A stretch of DNA of 64,000 nt from Aequorivita todarodis. Its GTDB lineage: Bacteria; Bacteroidota; Bacteroidia; Flavobacteriales; Flavobacteriaceae. A program made the translations under genes and the position numbers. Under the pieces are notes generated by a model that was not told the DNA's origin, made no database searches, and was given only the letters and a program-made list of their open reading frames with translations. The stretch's first letter is position 1. Every line of letters begins with the position of its first letter. The stretch is from positions 1 to 64,000 of the forward strand of contig NZ_JAQQTG010000048.1 of assembly GCF_028561335.1 (NCBI RefSeq), in the 5' to 3' direction. Positions 6,371 to 15,055 of the stretch are shown here, in pieces.

Positions 6371-8242
6371 ATGAAGACACTTTTCACACTTTTAGCAATA
6401 GCGTTGTTGGGCCTCCAACTGAACGCACAGACCGTTACCATCAGCGGTACGGTAACCGATGACACACAGCTTCCGTTGCCGGGAGCGAACGTAATAATTA
6501 AGGGAACAAGCACCGGCACCCAGACGGATTTTGATGGCCGCTATACTATTGAGGCCCAGATTGGGCAGATTCTGACTTATTCGTATGTGGGTTTCGACAC
6601 CAAGGAAGTAAAGATTAAAAAGGCTGGGGAAATTAACGTATCCCTTAGTGCCGCTGCGGTTTTGGAAGAAGTTGTGGTTACTGGTTATTCCGGTGAAAAT
6701 GATGCTATTCGCAAAGCGATGGGTTATGGGGTTCGAAGAAATACTTATACACCCCAAAATAAGAATAGGGAGGCTAAATTGGTTATTCGCGGAACCTCTT
6801 CATTACCTGGATCCCGAGGTTATACCAATAATAACCTTGTTTCCGAAAACGAATCTTACGGCCGAATCGAGGAAAACATCTTTAAGAGCGTTACCACCGC
6901 ACCGCTTTCCACATTTTCAATAGATGTTGATAAAGCGGGTTACAGCAACATTCGCCGAATGCTCAACAATGGGCAGAAAGTGCCGGAAGACGCTGTAAAG
7001 ATTGAGGAAATGGTAAACTATTTTGCCTATGACTATCCACAACCCAAAGGCGATGACCCTTTTTCCATAACCGCAGATGTGGTAAATTCCCCATGGAATG
7101 CCGATGCCAAGTTGGTCCGAATCGGTTTAAAAGGAAAAGATATTTCTTTGGAAAAGGTGCCGCCATCAAACTTGGTGTTCCTATTGGATGTTTCCGGCTC
7201 GATGGATTCGCCAAACAAATTGCCTTTGCTAAAATCGGCACTGAATGTTTTGGTGGACAAATTGCGCGAAAAGGACAAAGTGGCCATCGTGGTCTATGCC
7301 GGCGCAGCGGGACTGGTGCTGCCACCAACTTCGGGAGCAGAGAAGGCTATTATTCGCCAAGCTATTGACAATCTGAGTGCGGGCGGTTCTACGGCTGGCG
7401 GAGCGGGGATTGAACTTGCCTATAAAATTGCAACAGAAAATTTCAGCAAAGGAGGTAATAATCGCGTAATTCTTGCAACAGATGGCGATTTTAATGTTGG
7501 CAATTCCAGCGACCGTTCCATGGAAAACTTAATTGAAGAAAAGCGCAAAAGCGGCGTATTCCTAACCTGTTTAGGTTTCGGAATGGGGAATTACAAAGAC
7601 AGCAAACTGGAAACCTTAGCCGATAAAGGCAATGGAAATCACGCTTATATTGATACGATGCAAGAAGCGCAGAAAGTGCTGGGTACAGAGTTTTTCGGAA
7701 CGCTTTACACAATTGCAAAAGATGTGAAAATTCAAGTAGAATTCAACCCTGCAAAAGTACAGGCTTACCGGTTGATTGGCTACGAAAACCGTCTGCTGAA
7801 CGATGAGGATTTTAAAGACGACACCAAAGATGCAGGCGAATTGGGAAGCGGCCACACCGTGACTGCTTTATATGAAATAATCCCCGTGGGAGTAAAAAGC
7901 AAGTATCTGAAAGACATCGATAATCTGAAATATACAAAACAGATTACGGGAAATTACACAGATGAAATGCTTACCGTAAAATTCCGCTACAAAGAACCTG
8001 ATGGCGATGTAAGCAAACTGATTGTAAAAACTGTGAAAGATGAAAACAGCGCTATAGAAAGTGCTTCGGAAGATTTAAAGTTTTCAGCTGCGGTGGCACT
8101 CTTCGGGATGCAGCTTCGCAATTCGGAGTTTATTAACACCAAAAAGAAGGCAGACGTAATTGCTTTGGCCGAAGCAGGCAAGGGAACCGATAAGGACGGC
8201 TACCGCGCCGAGTTTATCCGCTTGGTGAAAAGCAGTAAATAA
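6371..8242 (+). CDS. Exported vWA protein, YfbK family, with CarboxypepD-like N-terminus
   Basis: 623 residues from the ATG at 6371, chosen because a signal peptide follows directly (MKTLFTLLAIALLGLQLNAQ). Domain order: a carboxypeptidase-regulatory-like beta domain as found at the start of SusC-type receptors (about 22-105, ending in EEVVVTGYS), an N-terminal vWF-associated domain (about 175-240, FSIDVDKAGYSNIRRML), a vWA domain with complete MIDAS start D273-x-S275-x-S277 (LLDVSGSM), and a C-terminal DUF3520-type region. It is probably a periplasmic or outer-membrane-associated metal-dependent binding protein. The ligand is unknown. The combination is typical for Bacteroidota. A terminator follows at 8285. 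Confidence 0.85.
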   Translation: MKTLFTLLAIALLGLQLNAQTVTISGTVTDDTQLPLPGANVIIKGTSTGTQTDFDGRYTIEAQIGQILTYSYVGFDTKEVKIKKAGEINVSLSAAAVLEEVVVTGYSGENDAIRKAMGYGVRRNTYTPQNKNREAKLVIRGTSSLPGSRGYTNNNLVSENESYGRIEENIFKSVTTAPLSTFSIDVDKAGYSNIRRMLNNGQKVPEDAVKIEEMVNYFAYDYPQPKGDDPFSITADVVNSPWNADAKLVRIGLKGKDISLEKVPPSNLVFLLDVSGSMDSPNKLPLLKSALNVLVDKLREKDKVAIVVYAGAAGLVLPPTSGAEKAIIRQAIDNLSAGGSTAGGAGIELAYKIATENFSKGGNNRVILATDGDFNVGNSSDRSMENLIEEKRKSGVFLTCLGFGMGNYKDSKLETLADKGNGNHAYIDTMQEAQKVLGTEFFGTLYTIAKDVKIQVEFNPAKVQAYRLIGYENRLLNDEDFKDDTKDAGELGSGHTVTALYEIIPVGVKSKYLKDIDNLKYTKQITGNYTDEMLTVKFRYKEPDGDVSKLIVKTVKDENSAIESASEDLKFSAAVALFGMQLRNSEFINTKKKADVIALAEAGKGTDKDGYRAEFIRLVKSSK

Positions 8243-8284
8243 TTCTAAACTACAGTTTTGTGAGGTGGTTTGGTTTTTTGATGG

Positions 8285-8313
8285 AAAGGGCGCGCGAGCG
8301 CTCTTTCTTTTTT
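8285..8313 (+). terminator. Intrinsic terminator after the vWA gene
   Basis: AAAGGGCGC, loop GCGA, GCGCTCTTT (one G.T pair), then CTTTTTTT. It ends just inside the convergent adhesin gene's stop codon (8312-8314), so it probably serves the plus-strand gene. Confidence 0.75.
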
Positions 8314-10738
8314 AATAATTCACATAAACCCAGCCAATAACAGCCTCGGGATATTTGGGGTCGTTTAAAACCAAAACATAATAATATGTACCCACGGGAA
8401 CGGGGCTTCCGGTAAAGAGTAACCCTTTTGTAGCCACCCCATCCCAAAAACCATCGGCGTTGTGGGCGGTATGGATTAGGTTTCCTTCGCGGGAGTAAAT
8501 ATTCAACTCAAAATTTTCGTAAATGTTGAGGAGGTTGCTGATTTCAAATGTATCATTAATGCCATCGCCATTGGGCGAAAAGCCTTGGGGGATAAAAGGC
8601 GCGCAATTTTCCGTAGTCAATAAGAAGGAAGCAGTGGCAAAGCATATTTCGTTTTCCAAACGCACATAAATAGTTTGCGGATCTGTACTGTTTTGATATT
8701 CGGAAGGATTGCCAATAGGGTTTGTGTTTTGCAAAGCATCTTCAGGAGTTGTGAAATACTGAACCACATCATCGGGCCCTGTTCTAATCAATTCATCCTG
8801 TTGGGTCAAGTCGAAAATCGCCGTGTCAAAACCTGTGTCGCACTCCAATAAATCCGGCAAACTGGGGATGGGCGGGATACTTTCAAAAGAAATGGTTTGC
8901 GTAAAACTGTTATTGTCTTCCCTAAGTTCTTCCACTGCACCATTGCCGTTGCCGTCATCGTCCACCACGGCGGTGATTGAAAATGTGTTGGGTAAATTAT
9001 CGGGAAGCAGCATTTCCACTTCGCCATTTTCGCTGCCATCAATGGGGATTTCCTGCTGTGTTTGGGAAAGTGCGAGCAACACACCTTCCGCATAAAAAGC
9101 CACCGAAGTATTGGCCGGCAAAGGCCCCGTGGCTTCTAAATTATAAACGGTAAATGGAAGCAATAATGCCCTATCGCGGCAAGCGGACACTTCCGGAATG
9201 GCAATAGTAGCGTCGGGCAGTGGGCAGGGGAGCACTTCCACCGTAAAACTATCAACCAAAAAACAGTCTGGATTGGAAACCCGGATGTAAATGGTCTGCG
9301 GGTTTTCGGTATTCTGAAAATTTTCGGGATTGACGATTGGGCTCACATTATTTTCGGCATCCGCTTCCGAAAGGTGAAAACTCAATTCATAAATAGGGTC
9401 TATTTGTGAAGTGGCTTCGGTTAAATCGAAATACTCTTCGCCAAAAACATCGCAGGTTTCCAGATTGCGCAGCCCCGTGATTACAGGGTTTAACAATAAA
9501 TGAATAGGCGCTTCGTCTTCATTATTGTCTTCGTTGGTTTCATTGACAATCCCCGTACCGTTGCCGGTATCGTCCACTACCGCTTTCAGAATAAAATCTG
9601 CTTCAATATTGTTGGGAACCGTGAACGTAATGCTTCCGTTTTCCTGTCCGTCAATGGGAATTACGGCCACGGTTGCACTTTGGGCCACCAGCGTTTCATC
9701 TGCATAAAAAGCGATGGGCGTTCCTGCCGGAAGCACATCGGTGCTGTTGAGGTTGTAAACCGTGTAATCCAGCGTTAGTTCGCGATTGCCGCATTCGGTA
9801 CCGCCGATAATATTGTCTATGGAAATGGTGGCATCGGGCAACTCCGTGTTTAAAACGGTAATAATATTGTTTACCATCACAAAATCCTGGCCGCTGGTAA
9901 GTTGGATGTTGGCCGAAGTATCGCCCGGGTTTATAAAATTTGAAATAGGATACACGTCAATATCCATATTGTAAAGCACATCGCTACCGGTAAAACTGTT
10001 GGTACCGTTAAAGGCGTTGTCCGCGGGGTTTAGCGGCGGATTGCTAAGAATATTTCCATTGATGCGAAGGGTTTCGTTTACGGCAATGCCCCGATCGCCT
10101 TCCCAAGCCAGGAAGCCAATCTTTGCGCCTTGGGTGTCCAAAACCATCAAATTGTTTAACGTTATATCGAGTGTTTGGTTGTTTCGGGAAACGCTTTCCA
10201 AACCATCAAAAACATTTACTTGGTTGTTGGGAAGGGTAGGGTCCTCATAAACAATCGTAACCGCCCAGCCCCCAAAGTTGGTACCCGAGCCCGGCGGACT
10301 GCAATATGCTGGAATTATAAGAGTAAGGTCCAAATCGGAAAGCGTATAGTTGCCATTGCCCGTAGTCTGGATCTGTTCGGTAACATCGGCAAAGGCTGAA
10401 AAATAGATATAGTCCTGTCCACCCGTATTGTAGGTAACATTGAATGTACGTTCCGCGGTGATGGGAACTTGGTTAAAAGTAACATTGAAATCGCCCGGTC
10501 CCGAACCGGCCCAATACAGATAAGCTGCCACCACTTCCTGGTTTGGCTGTAGTTGAAAATCGGCACTGCTGCTTGTGAGGATGAAGCACTGTCCGCCTTG
10601 GCCGTTCTCCTCAACGTTTAAGGTATTTCCGAAAGCGGTATAATCGTAGTGCCCATTAAACTGTTTGTACAATGAAATATCCTGTGAAAAAACCACAACG
10701 GAAAGCAAAAGAAAAGGTATGAAAAAATAACGTTTCAA
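8312..10738 (-). CDS. Type IX-secreted adhesin with DUF3344 and gliding-motility C-terminal domain
   Basis: Secreted or cell-surface protein of 808 residues. It starts with a TTG codon: the signal peptide MKRYFFIPFLLLSVVVFSQ follows and there is no ATG nearby. Residues about 20-310 resemble DUF3344 (AYLYWAGSG, GFLAWEGDRG). Two CARDB-like repeats follow (about 320-450 and 515-640), each with ATI-I...[LY]YTVYNL and EDNN motifs. The C-terminal approx. 90 residues have FIPQGFSPNGDGINDTFEI and end in GTYYYVLVLND...GWVYVNY, the gliding-motility-associated/type B type IX sorting domain. It is expected to cross the outer membrane by the type IX system. The gene stands alone, with an imperfect long inverted repeat upstream. 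Confidence 0.88.
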   Translation of the reverse strand: MKRYFFIPFLLLSVVVFSQDISLYKQFNGHYDYTAFGNTLNVEENGQGGQCFILTSSSADFQLQPNQEVVAAYLYWAGSGPGDFNVTFNQVPITAERTFNVTYNTGGQDYIYFSAFADVTEQIQTTGNGNYTLSDLDLTLIIPAYCSPPGSGTNFGGWAVTIVYEDPTLPNNQVNVFDGLESVSRNNQTLDITLNNLMVLDTQGAKIGFLAWEGDRGIAVNETLRINGNILSNPPLNPADNAFNGTNSFTGSDVLYNMDIDVYPISNFINPGDTSANIQLTSGQDFVMVNNIITVLNTELPDATISIDNIIGGTECGNRELTLDYTVYNLNSTDVLPAGTPIAFYADETLVAQSATVAVIPIDGQENGSITFTVPNNIEADFILKAVVDDTGNGTGIVNETNEDNNEDEAPIHLLLNPVITGLRNLETCDVFGEEYFDLTEATSQIDPIYELSFHLSEADAENNVSPIVNPENFQNTENPQTIYIRVSNPDCFLVDSFTVEVLPCPLPDATIAIPEVSACRDRALLLPFTVYNLEATGPLPANTSVAFYAEGVLLALSQTQQEIPIDGSENGEVEMLLPDNLPNTFSITAVVDDDGNGNGAVEELREDNNSFTQTISFESIPPIPSLPDLLECDTGFDTAIFDLTQQDELIRTGPDDVVQYFTTPEDALQNTNPIGNPSEYQNSTDPQTIYVRLENEICFATASFLLTTENCAPFIPQGFSPNGDGINDTFEISNLLNIYENFELNIYSREGNLIHTAHNADGFWDGVATKGLLFTGSPVPVGTYYYVLVLNDPKYPEAVIGWVYVNY

Positions 10739-10823
10739 AAGAAAAACCCAGGTTGATTGTTTGCTAAATATAGGAAAAAAATGACGCTATATTGTTTTTT
10801 AAAGGTAGGTATTTAGTATCCAA

Positions 10824-10916
10824 AACTCTTTGTGCTCCTTTGCGTTTTCTTTGTGAAACTTTGTGGTATAACTATTCCACAGAGGACCGCAAAGAGCCAC
10901 AGAGTTGCACAAAGAA
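10824..10916. repeat. Imperfect inverted repeat (CTTTGTG/CACAAAG family)
   Basis: The left arm 10824-10866 (CTTTGTGCTCCTTTGCG, then CTTTGTGAAACTTTGTGG) is roughly the reverse complement of 10878-10916 (CCACAGAGGACCGCAAAGAG, then CACAAAGAA). It sits between the adhesin start and the ABC permease stop. It looks like an interspersed palindromic element rather than a simple terminator. Confidence 0.6.
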
Positions 10917-10965
10917 AAAAATAACAAAATATTTTCTAAATATTAAGTAACTAGAAGTTATGTTT

Positions 10966-11802
10966 TTATAAGTCTCTTTTCTTTAAAATTGCATAAGACC
11001 AATAAATAAAAAGTGAGGTCCAAATTAAGACAATCAATACGTTGAGCCAAGTAACGTGATAGTCTTTCGTGAAATTTTCACCCAATTGGTTTGCGGCAGA
11101 TTGTATCGCGCCCAAACGGCTCAGCGGTTCCTTGATGAGGTTTGCCATGGCGTTCAGCGGAAAGAATAGCGAAATAGTATCGGCTATTTCGGTGTCCTTA
11201 AAAAATTGCCATTTCATCAAGCCGTACAGCAGCCATTCAATAACCTGCCATACAATTAAGAACCCGAGCGCAAAGGCAGAACGTTTCACCAAAACGCCGA
11301 GAAAAAGACAGAAGGAGAAGAAGGCTACGAGTTTTATAAAATAGGCCGCAATGTATTCCATATCGCTAAACATGATGCCTATTTCAGTGTAATCCGAAAA
11401 AGCCAGCCCGAGGATAAGGGATACCAAAAAAATAAAAACGGTGGAAATTACGGCAAAAAGCAATACCGTTAAAAACTTTGAAAGCACAAACTCTTTCTTG
11501 CTCAACCCATCAATTAAATTCTGTTTTAGGGTGCGGTAACTGTACTCGTTGCTCATCATAGAGACAATTACAATAGCCAAAAACAGTTTTAAAATTGCCG
11601 CCACATACGTGTTGAAATGCCAGATATACGGAAAATTGAAAATTCCTTGGTCCGCCACCCGAAAGTGAAAGTCACCAAAATTGAATTCGATGGAAGCAAT
11701 CAAGGCGATGAAAGTGATAAGCACAAAATAAATAATGGAAATAACCTTTGCCGAACGGTTATAGCGCAGTTTTTGGAGTTCTATATTTAATAATCGTAGC
11801 AT
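10966..11802 (-). CDS. ABC-2 type transporter permease
   Basis: Integral membrane permease of 278 residues, starting at the ATG at 11802 (MLRLLNIELQKLRYN), 7 bases after the stop of the ATPase gene. Six hydrophobic segments are seen: about 20-40, 75-95, 115-145, 160-180, 185-205 and 245-265. The cytosolic loop SNEYSYRTLKQNLIDGLSKK after the second segment is the coupling-helix region typical of ABC-2 permeases of the gliding/bacitracin type. It forms an exporter with the preceding ATPase. Substrate is unknown. Confidence 0.85.
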   Translation of the reverse strand: MLRLLNIELQKLRYNRSAKVISIIYFVLITFIALIASIEFNFGDFHFRVADQGIFNFPYIWHFNTYVAAILKLFLAIVIVSMMSNEYSYRTLKQNLIDGLSKKEFVLSKFLTVLLFAVISTVFIFLVSLILGLAFSDYTEIGIMFSDMEYIAAYFIKLVAFFSFCLFLGVLVKRSAFALGFLIVWQVIEWLLYGLMKWQFFKDTEIADTISLFFPLNAMANLIKEPLSRLGAIQSAANQLGENFTKDYHVTWLNVLIVLIWTSLFIYWSYAILKKRDL

Positions 11803-11809
11803 CGGGTGG

Positions 11810-12706
11810 TCAATTTTGTTTGGTAAGTTCAAGGAATTGTTCTTCAAGGCTTTCCTTGCGTTTCACAAGGTGGCTCAGGGTGATGCCTTTTTCAAAAAGC
11901 AGTTTGTTCACTTCCGAAGCGTCCATTGGATTGATGAGGTAAGCGATGATAAACTCGCCCTCGTGTTTTACGGTGCCAAAGGCCGTGTTTCCTTCCAAAG
12001 CTTTTTGCAACTTTTCCATATCGTTGCTCTGCATTGTTAAAAAACCGTGACTGGCGTTCATCCCGTCCACGCTGCCAGAATAGAGACTTACCCCTTTCCG
12101 AAGAATTACCACGTGCGTACAAACCTTTTCAACCTCGTCCAATAAATGCGAAGCCAATAAAATAGTTGTTCCCTGGGAGGCGATTACTTTTATAATTTCC
12201 CGAATTTGGTGGATTCCCTGCGGGTCCAAGCCGTTTGTGGGTTCGTCGAGAATCAATATTTCGGGGTCGTTCAGCAGTGCCGAAGCGATTGCCAAACGTT
12301 GTTTCATCCCTAAGGAAAAGGTGCTGAACTTGCTGTCCTTTCTATCCAAAAGTCCTACGAGCTTTAGTTTTTCAGAAATCTTTTCTTCCGAAACTTCCTT
12401 TATTTTACACACCAGTTGCAGGTTTTGCACGGCGGTCATATACGGGTAAAAGTTGGGGCGCTCAATGATGGCGCCCACTTTTTTTAAGGCATTGTGCGTA
12501 TCGATGTTGCCATCAAACCATTTAAAGTCGCCAGCGGTTTTGTTTACCACATTAAGCACAATGCCCAACGTAGTACTTTTACCGCTACCGTTTGGGCCGA
12601 GAATGCCGTAAACGTTGCCTTTTTCAATGGAAAAGGAAAGATTATCCACGGCAGTTAACGCGCCAAATTTTTTGGTGAGGTTGTTTATGGTGAGAATGTT
12701 TTCCAC
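11810..12706 (-). CDS. ABC transporter ATP-binding protein
   Basis: Cytosolic ATPase of 298 residues, starting with GTG at 12706 (MENILTINNLTKKFGALTAV). It has Walker A GPNGSGKST near residue 38, Q-loop region, signature FSLGMKQRLAIASAL, Walker B ILILDEPTNGLDPQG and H-loop LASHLL. The C-terminal 80 residues form the regulatory extension seen in drug/bacitracin-type ABC-2 ATPases. It is co-transcribed with the permease (7-base gap). Likely exports a hydrophobic compound or supports a membrane process; no substrate can be read from the sequence. Confidence 0.9.
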   Translation of the reverse strand: MENILTINNLTKKFGALTAVDNLSFSIEKGNVYGILGPNGSGKSTTLGIVLNVVNKTAGDFKWFDGNIDTHNALKKVGAIIERPNFYPYMTAVQNLQLVCKIKEVSEEKISEKLKLVGLLDRKDSKFSTFSLGMKQRLAIASALLNDPEILILDEPTNGLDPQGIHQIREIIKVIASQGTTILLASHLLDEVEKVCTHVVILRKGVSLYSGSVDGMNASHGFLTMQSNDMEKLQKALEGNTAFGTVKHEGEFIIAYLINPMDASEVNKLLFEKGITLSHLVKRKESLEEQFLELTKQN

Positions 12707-12866
12707 GGAATTGTTTTTGGTCCCGATAGTTATGGGTGGTTGTTTGTATGACGAATGGGTTGGGGAATTGTTACAAATTTGTGATTTGGGATTCGCGGAG
12801 TGAGTGGATGTGCTGGAAGGTTTTACCGAAGATTATGTCAGCATTTGGCTCTTTACGGGATAGTCC

Positions 12867-13211
12867 CTAAAATGCGGACTGCGATTTTTTACCCAATCGA
12901 TTTCCAGCCTTCTCGATGTCGTTGAATTTTATTTTGGATTTTATAACTTCTAAAACTTCCTTTCTAAAACGCAATTTGTCAAGAACATCAATAATTTCAA
13001 GTTTCTGGGATTTGTCTTTTACAATGTCCAATTCTAAATATTTCTCTAACAATGAAATGATTTCATCAACCATTTCTTCCTTTTTGTCAACCGTTGAAAT
13101 TTTTTTGTAGTCTTTTTTGATATTAGTAAAATTAAAAATTGAAAAAATAACTTGATGTAAATTTTCATCTTCAATTTTTGTCTTCTCTATGTATTTATCT
13201 ATTGCAGTCAT
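12867..13211 (-). CDS. Small helical partner of the ADP-ribosyltransferase-like protein
   Basis: I do not recognise this 114-residue protein. It is lysine/glutamate-rich and predicted fully helical, without signal or membrane segment. It starts MTAIDKYIEKTKIEDENLHQ at the ATG at 13211, only 2 bases after the stop of the mART-like gene, so the pair is translated from one message. In ADP-ribosyltransferase modules a small downstream gene is often the neutralising partner or immunity protein; that is inference from position. Base composition is AT-rich compared with the ABC and immunophilin genes on either side, which suggests acquisition as a two-gene unit. Confidence 0.6.
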   Translation of the reverse strand: MTAIDKYIEKTKIEDENLHQVIFSIFNFTNIKKDYKKISTVDKKEEMVDEIISLLEKYLELDIVKDKSQKLEIIDVLDKLRFRKEVLEVIKSKIKFNDIEKAGNRLGKKSQSAF

Positions 13212-13213
13212 CG

Positions 13214-13768
13214 TTACACCTCTTGTAATGTTATTAACGTTTTGGCATTCTCTTTTCTTACATCTAAAACATAGAACACAGTGTTTGCCTTAAATAAGAT
13301 TTCCTTTTCGTTTTGCCCACTTTCAATTCCAAATTTAGCAATCTTTTGAATGTCTTTTCCTTTTTTTGATTGAATTCTGAACAATACATTATGATTAAAC
13401 TGCATAGCGATTAACCGAGAGGAGCTACAAGATAAGAAAGAATGTTCAATTATCTTATTTGAAGATTCAAATGCGTCGATATATTTTTTCAGTTCATTTG
13501 GTTTTAAGTGTACTGCACGAAAACATAATTTTCTATAATTAGGCAATTTATCTAAACTAATGTCAAGTAGCTTGCCGAAATCATTCAATCTCCCGTTGTT
13601 AATTCGAAGATACTGATTCACAAACTCATATTCATCATCGGAATATTTATAGATTAGTGCTTTCTCGGCATTGGATAATTCGGGAATTTCATTCTTTCGA
13701 AAAGTTGATAAAATTTCTCCCAGGATTTCTGGCAGGTATTTTTCAACATATTTCTCCATTTCGTCCAT
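13214..13768 (-). CDS. ADP-ribosyltransferase-like protein (R-S-ExE)
   Basis: 184 residues, cytosolic by sequence. The C-terminal 110 residues carry the marks of the arginine-type mono-ADP-ribosyltransferase fold: Arg84 (KLCFRAVHL) on the first NAD-binding strand, an STS-like SFLSCSSS at 110-117, and E154-x-E156 (GQNEKEILF) followed by the FKANTVFYVLDV strand. The N-terminal 75 residues are helical, with ALIYKYSDDEYEFVNQYLR and INNGR like the helices before the catalytic core in exoenzyme-type toxins. No secretion signal is present, so it may act in its own cell or be exported by a specialised system. It is the first gene of a two-gene AT-rich island between ordinary operons. The family assignment rests on motif order; the target is unknown. 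Confidence 0.7.
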   Translation of the reverse strand: MDEMEKYVEKYLPEILGEILSTFRKNEIPELSNAEKALIYKYSDDEYEFVNQYLRINNGRLNDFGKLLDISLDKLPNYRKLCFRAVHLKPNELKKYIDAFESSNKIIEHSFLSCSSSRLIAMQFNHNVLFRIQSKKGKDIQKIAKFGIESGQNEKEILFKANTVFYVLDVRKENAKTLITLQEV

Positions 13769-13887
13769 TATAGGCGCTGTGCATTAGCTTGAATATTCTT
13801 ATTGAATACACTTATTGCATTTATTTCCAATTATTTCTCTAATTCCAAATATACAAATTTACCCTTTCCAAAATCCTTCAACATACT

Positions 13888-13922
13888 TCCCTAATCCCTA
13901 ATCCCTAATCCCGAATCCCGAA
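13888..13922. repeat. Short tandem repeat CCTAATC / CCGAATC
   Basis: About five copies of a 7-base unit: three CCCTAAT-type followed by two CCCGAAT-type, directly upstream of the promoter of the immunophilin gene. No function seen. Confidence 0.7.
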
Positions 13923-13939
13923 AAATCACACTATTTCAC

Positions 13940-13947
13940 TACTTTTG
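13940..13947 (+). promoter_or_regulatory. -7 element of the dual immunophilin gene
   Basis: TACTTTTG matches TAnnTTTG, 24 bases before the ATG at 13971. No TTTG is visible at the -33 position, where the tandem repeat lies. Confidence 0.5.
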
Positions 13948-13970
13948 CATTTCATTTAAAAAACAAAGCA

Positions 13971-14903
13971 ATGAAAGACGGAATCTACGCAAAAATAACG
14001 ACCGAAAAAGGAGAAATCCTTATAAAACTTACGCACGATAAAACCCCGGGAACGGTTGGAAACTTTGTGGCCTTGGCTGAAGGAAACTTGGAAAATTCAG
14101 CAAAACCACAGGGAACGCCTTATTACGACGGCTTAAAATTTCACCGTGTAATCCCAGATTTTATGATTCAGGGCGGCGACCCAAAGGGTACGGGTTCCGG
14201 CGGACCGGGTTACGCTTTTGAGGATGAATTCCATCAAGACCTTCGCCACGATACTCCGGGCGTGCTTTCTATGGCAAACGCCGGGCCAGCGAGCAACGGC
14301 AGCCAGTTTTTTATAACGCACGTTGCCACGCCGTGGTTGGACAACAAGCACACCGTTTTTGGAAATGTAGTGGAAGGGCAGGATGTTGTGGATAGCATTG
14401 CGCAGGGCGATACGATGCAAAAAGTAGAAATAATCCGCGTGGGCGAGGAAGCCAAAAACTGGAACGCTGTGGAAGCTTTCAGAAAATTTACGGGCGAAAG
14501 GGAACAGCGAATTGCCGCAAAAAAAGCAAAAGAGGAAGCAGAGCTTAAGAAAGTTTCAGAAGGTTTTGATAGAACCGATAGCGGACTTCTTTACAAAATA
14601 ATCCAAAAAGGAAACGGTAAAAAAGCTGAAAAGGGAAAAACGGTTTCCGTGCATTACAAAGGCGCTTTAACTGATGGAACCGAGTTTGATTCATCATACA
14701 AAAGAAAGCAACCCATCGACTTTCAACTGGGGGTTGGGCAAGTAATAGCTGGGTGGGATGAAGGCATCCAATTATTGCAAGTAGGCGATAAGGCCCGTTT
14801 TGTAATTCCTTCGCATCTTGCCTATGGCGAGCGCGGCGCTGGCGGGGTTATTCCTCCAAGTGCTACCTTAATTTTTGATGTGGAATTGATGGACGTGAAG
14901 TAG
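13971..14903 (+). CDS. Cyclophilin-FKBP fusion peptidyl-prolyl isomerase
   Basis: Cytosolic dual-family immunophilin of 310 residues: two unrelated prolyl isomerase domains in one chain. Residues about 1-160 are a cyclophilin ([15 protein letters not shown] with the catalytic Arg and Gln, [15 protein letters not shown]). A charged coiled-coil linker spans about 165-205 ([18 protein letters not shown]). Residues about 208-310 are an FKBP ([55 protein letters not shown]). Such cyclophilin-first fusions have been described in Flavobacterium and Treponema. No signal peptide. Its TAG stop is followed at once by an inverted-repeat arm shared with the thioredoxin-like gene. Confidence 0.93.
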   Translation: MKDGIYAKITTEKGEILIKLTHDKTPGTVGNFVALAEGNLENSAKPQGTPYYDGLKFHRVIPDFMIQGGDPKGTGSGGPGYAFEDEFHQDLRHDTPGVLSMANAGPASNGSQFFITHVATPWLDNKHTVFGNVVEGQDVVDSIAQGDTMQKVEIIRVGEEAKNWNAVEAFRKFTGEREQRIAAKKAKEEAELKKVSEGFDRTDSGLLYKIIQKGNGKKAEKGKTVSVHYKGALTDGTEFDSSYKRKQPIDFQLGVGQVIAGWDEGIQLLQVGDKARFVIPSHLAYGERGAGGVIPPSATLIFDVELMDVK

Positions 14904-15055
14904 GCCCCCTAGCCCCCAAAGGGGGAACTCGTACATAGGCGGCTTCTGCTCCGCCACCGGACGACCCGAAAGGTACATTTATGGAATCTTAATAATCAAG
15001 TCCATAGATATTTTTTTTCACAACAGTGGAATTCCCCCTTTGGGGGCTAGGGGGC
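14904..15055. repeat. Perfect 24-base inverted repeat flanking a 104-base spacer
   Basis: The left arm 14904-14927 (GCCCCCTAGCCCCCAAAGGG then GGAA) is the exact reverse complement of 15032-15055. The arms touch the stop codons of the two convergent genes; the right arm encodes the last residues (EAP-stop) of the thioredoxin-like protein. Interspersed CCCCCTTTGGGGGCTAGGGGG-type elements are familiar in Bacteroidota. It may act as a bidirectional terminator or as a small mobile palindrome. Confidence 0.8.
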
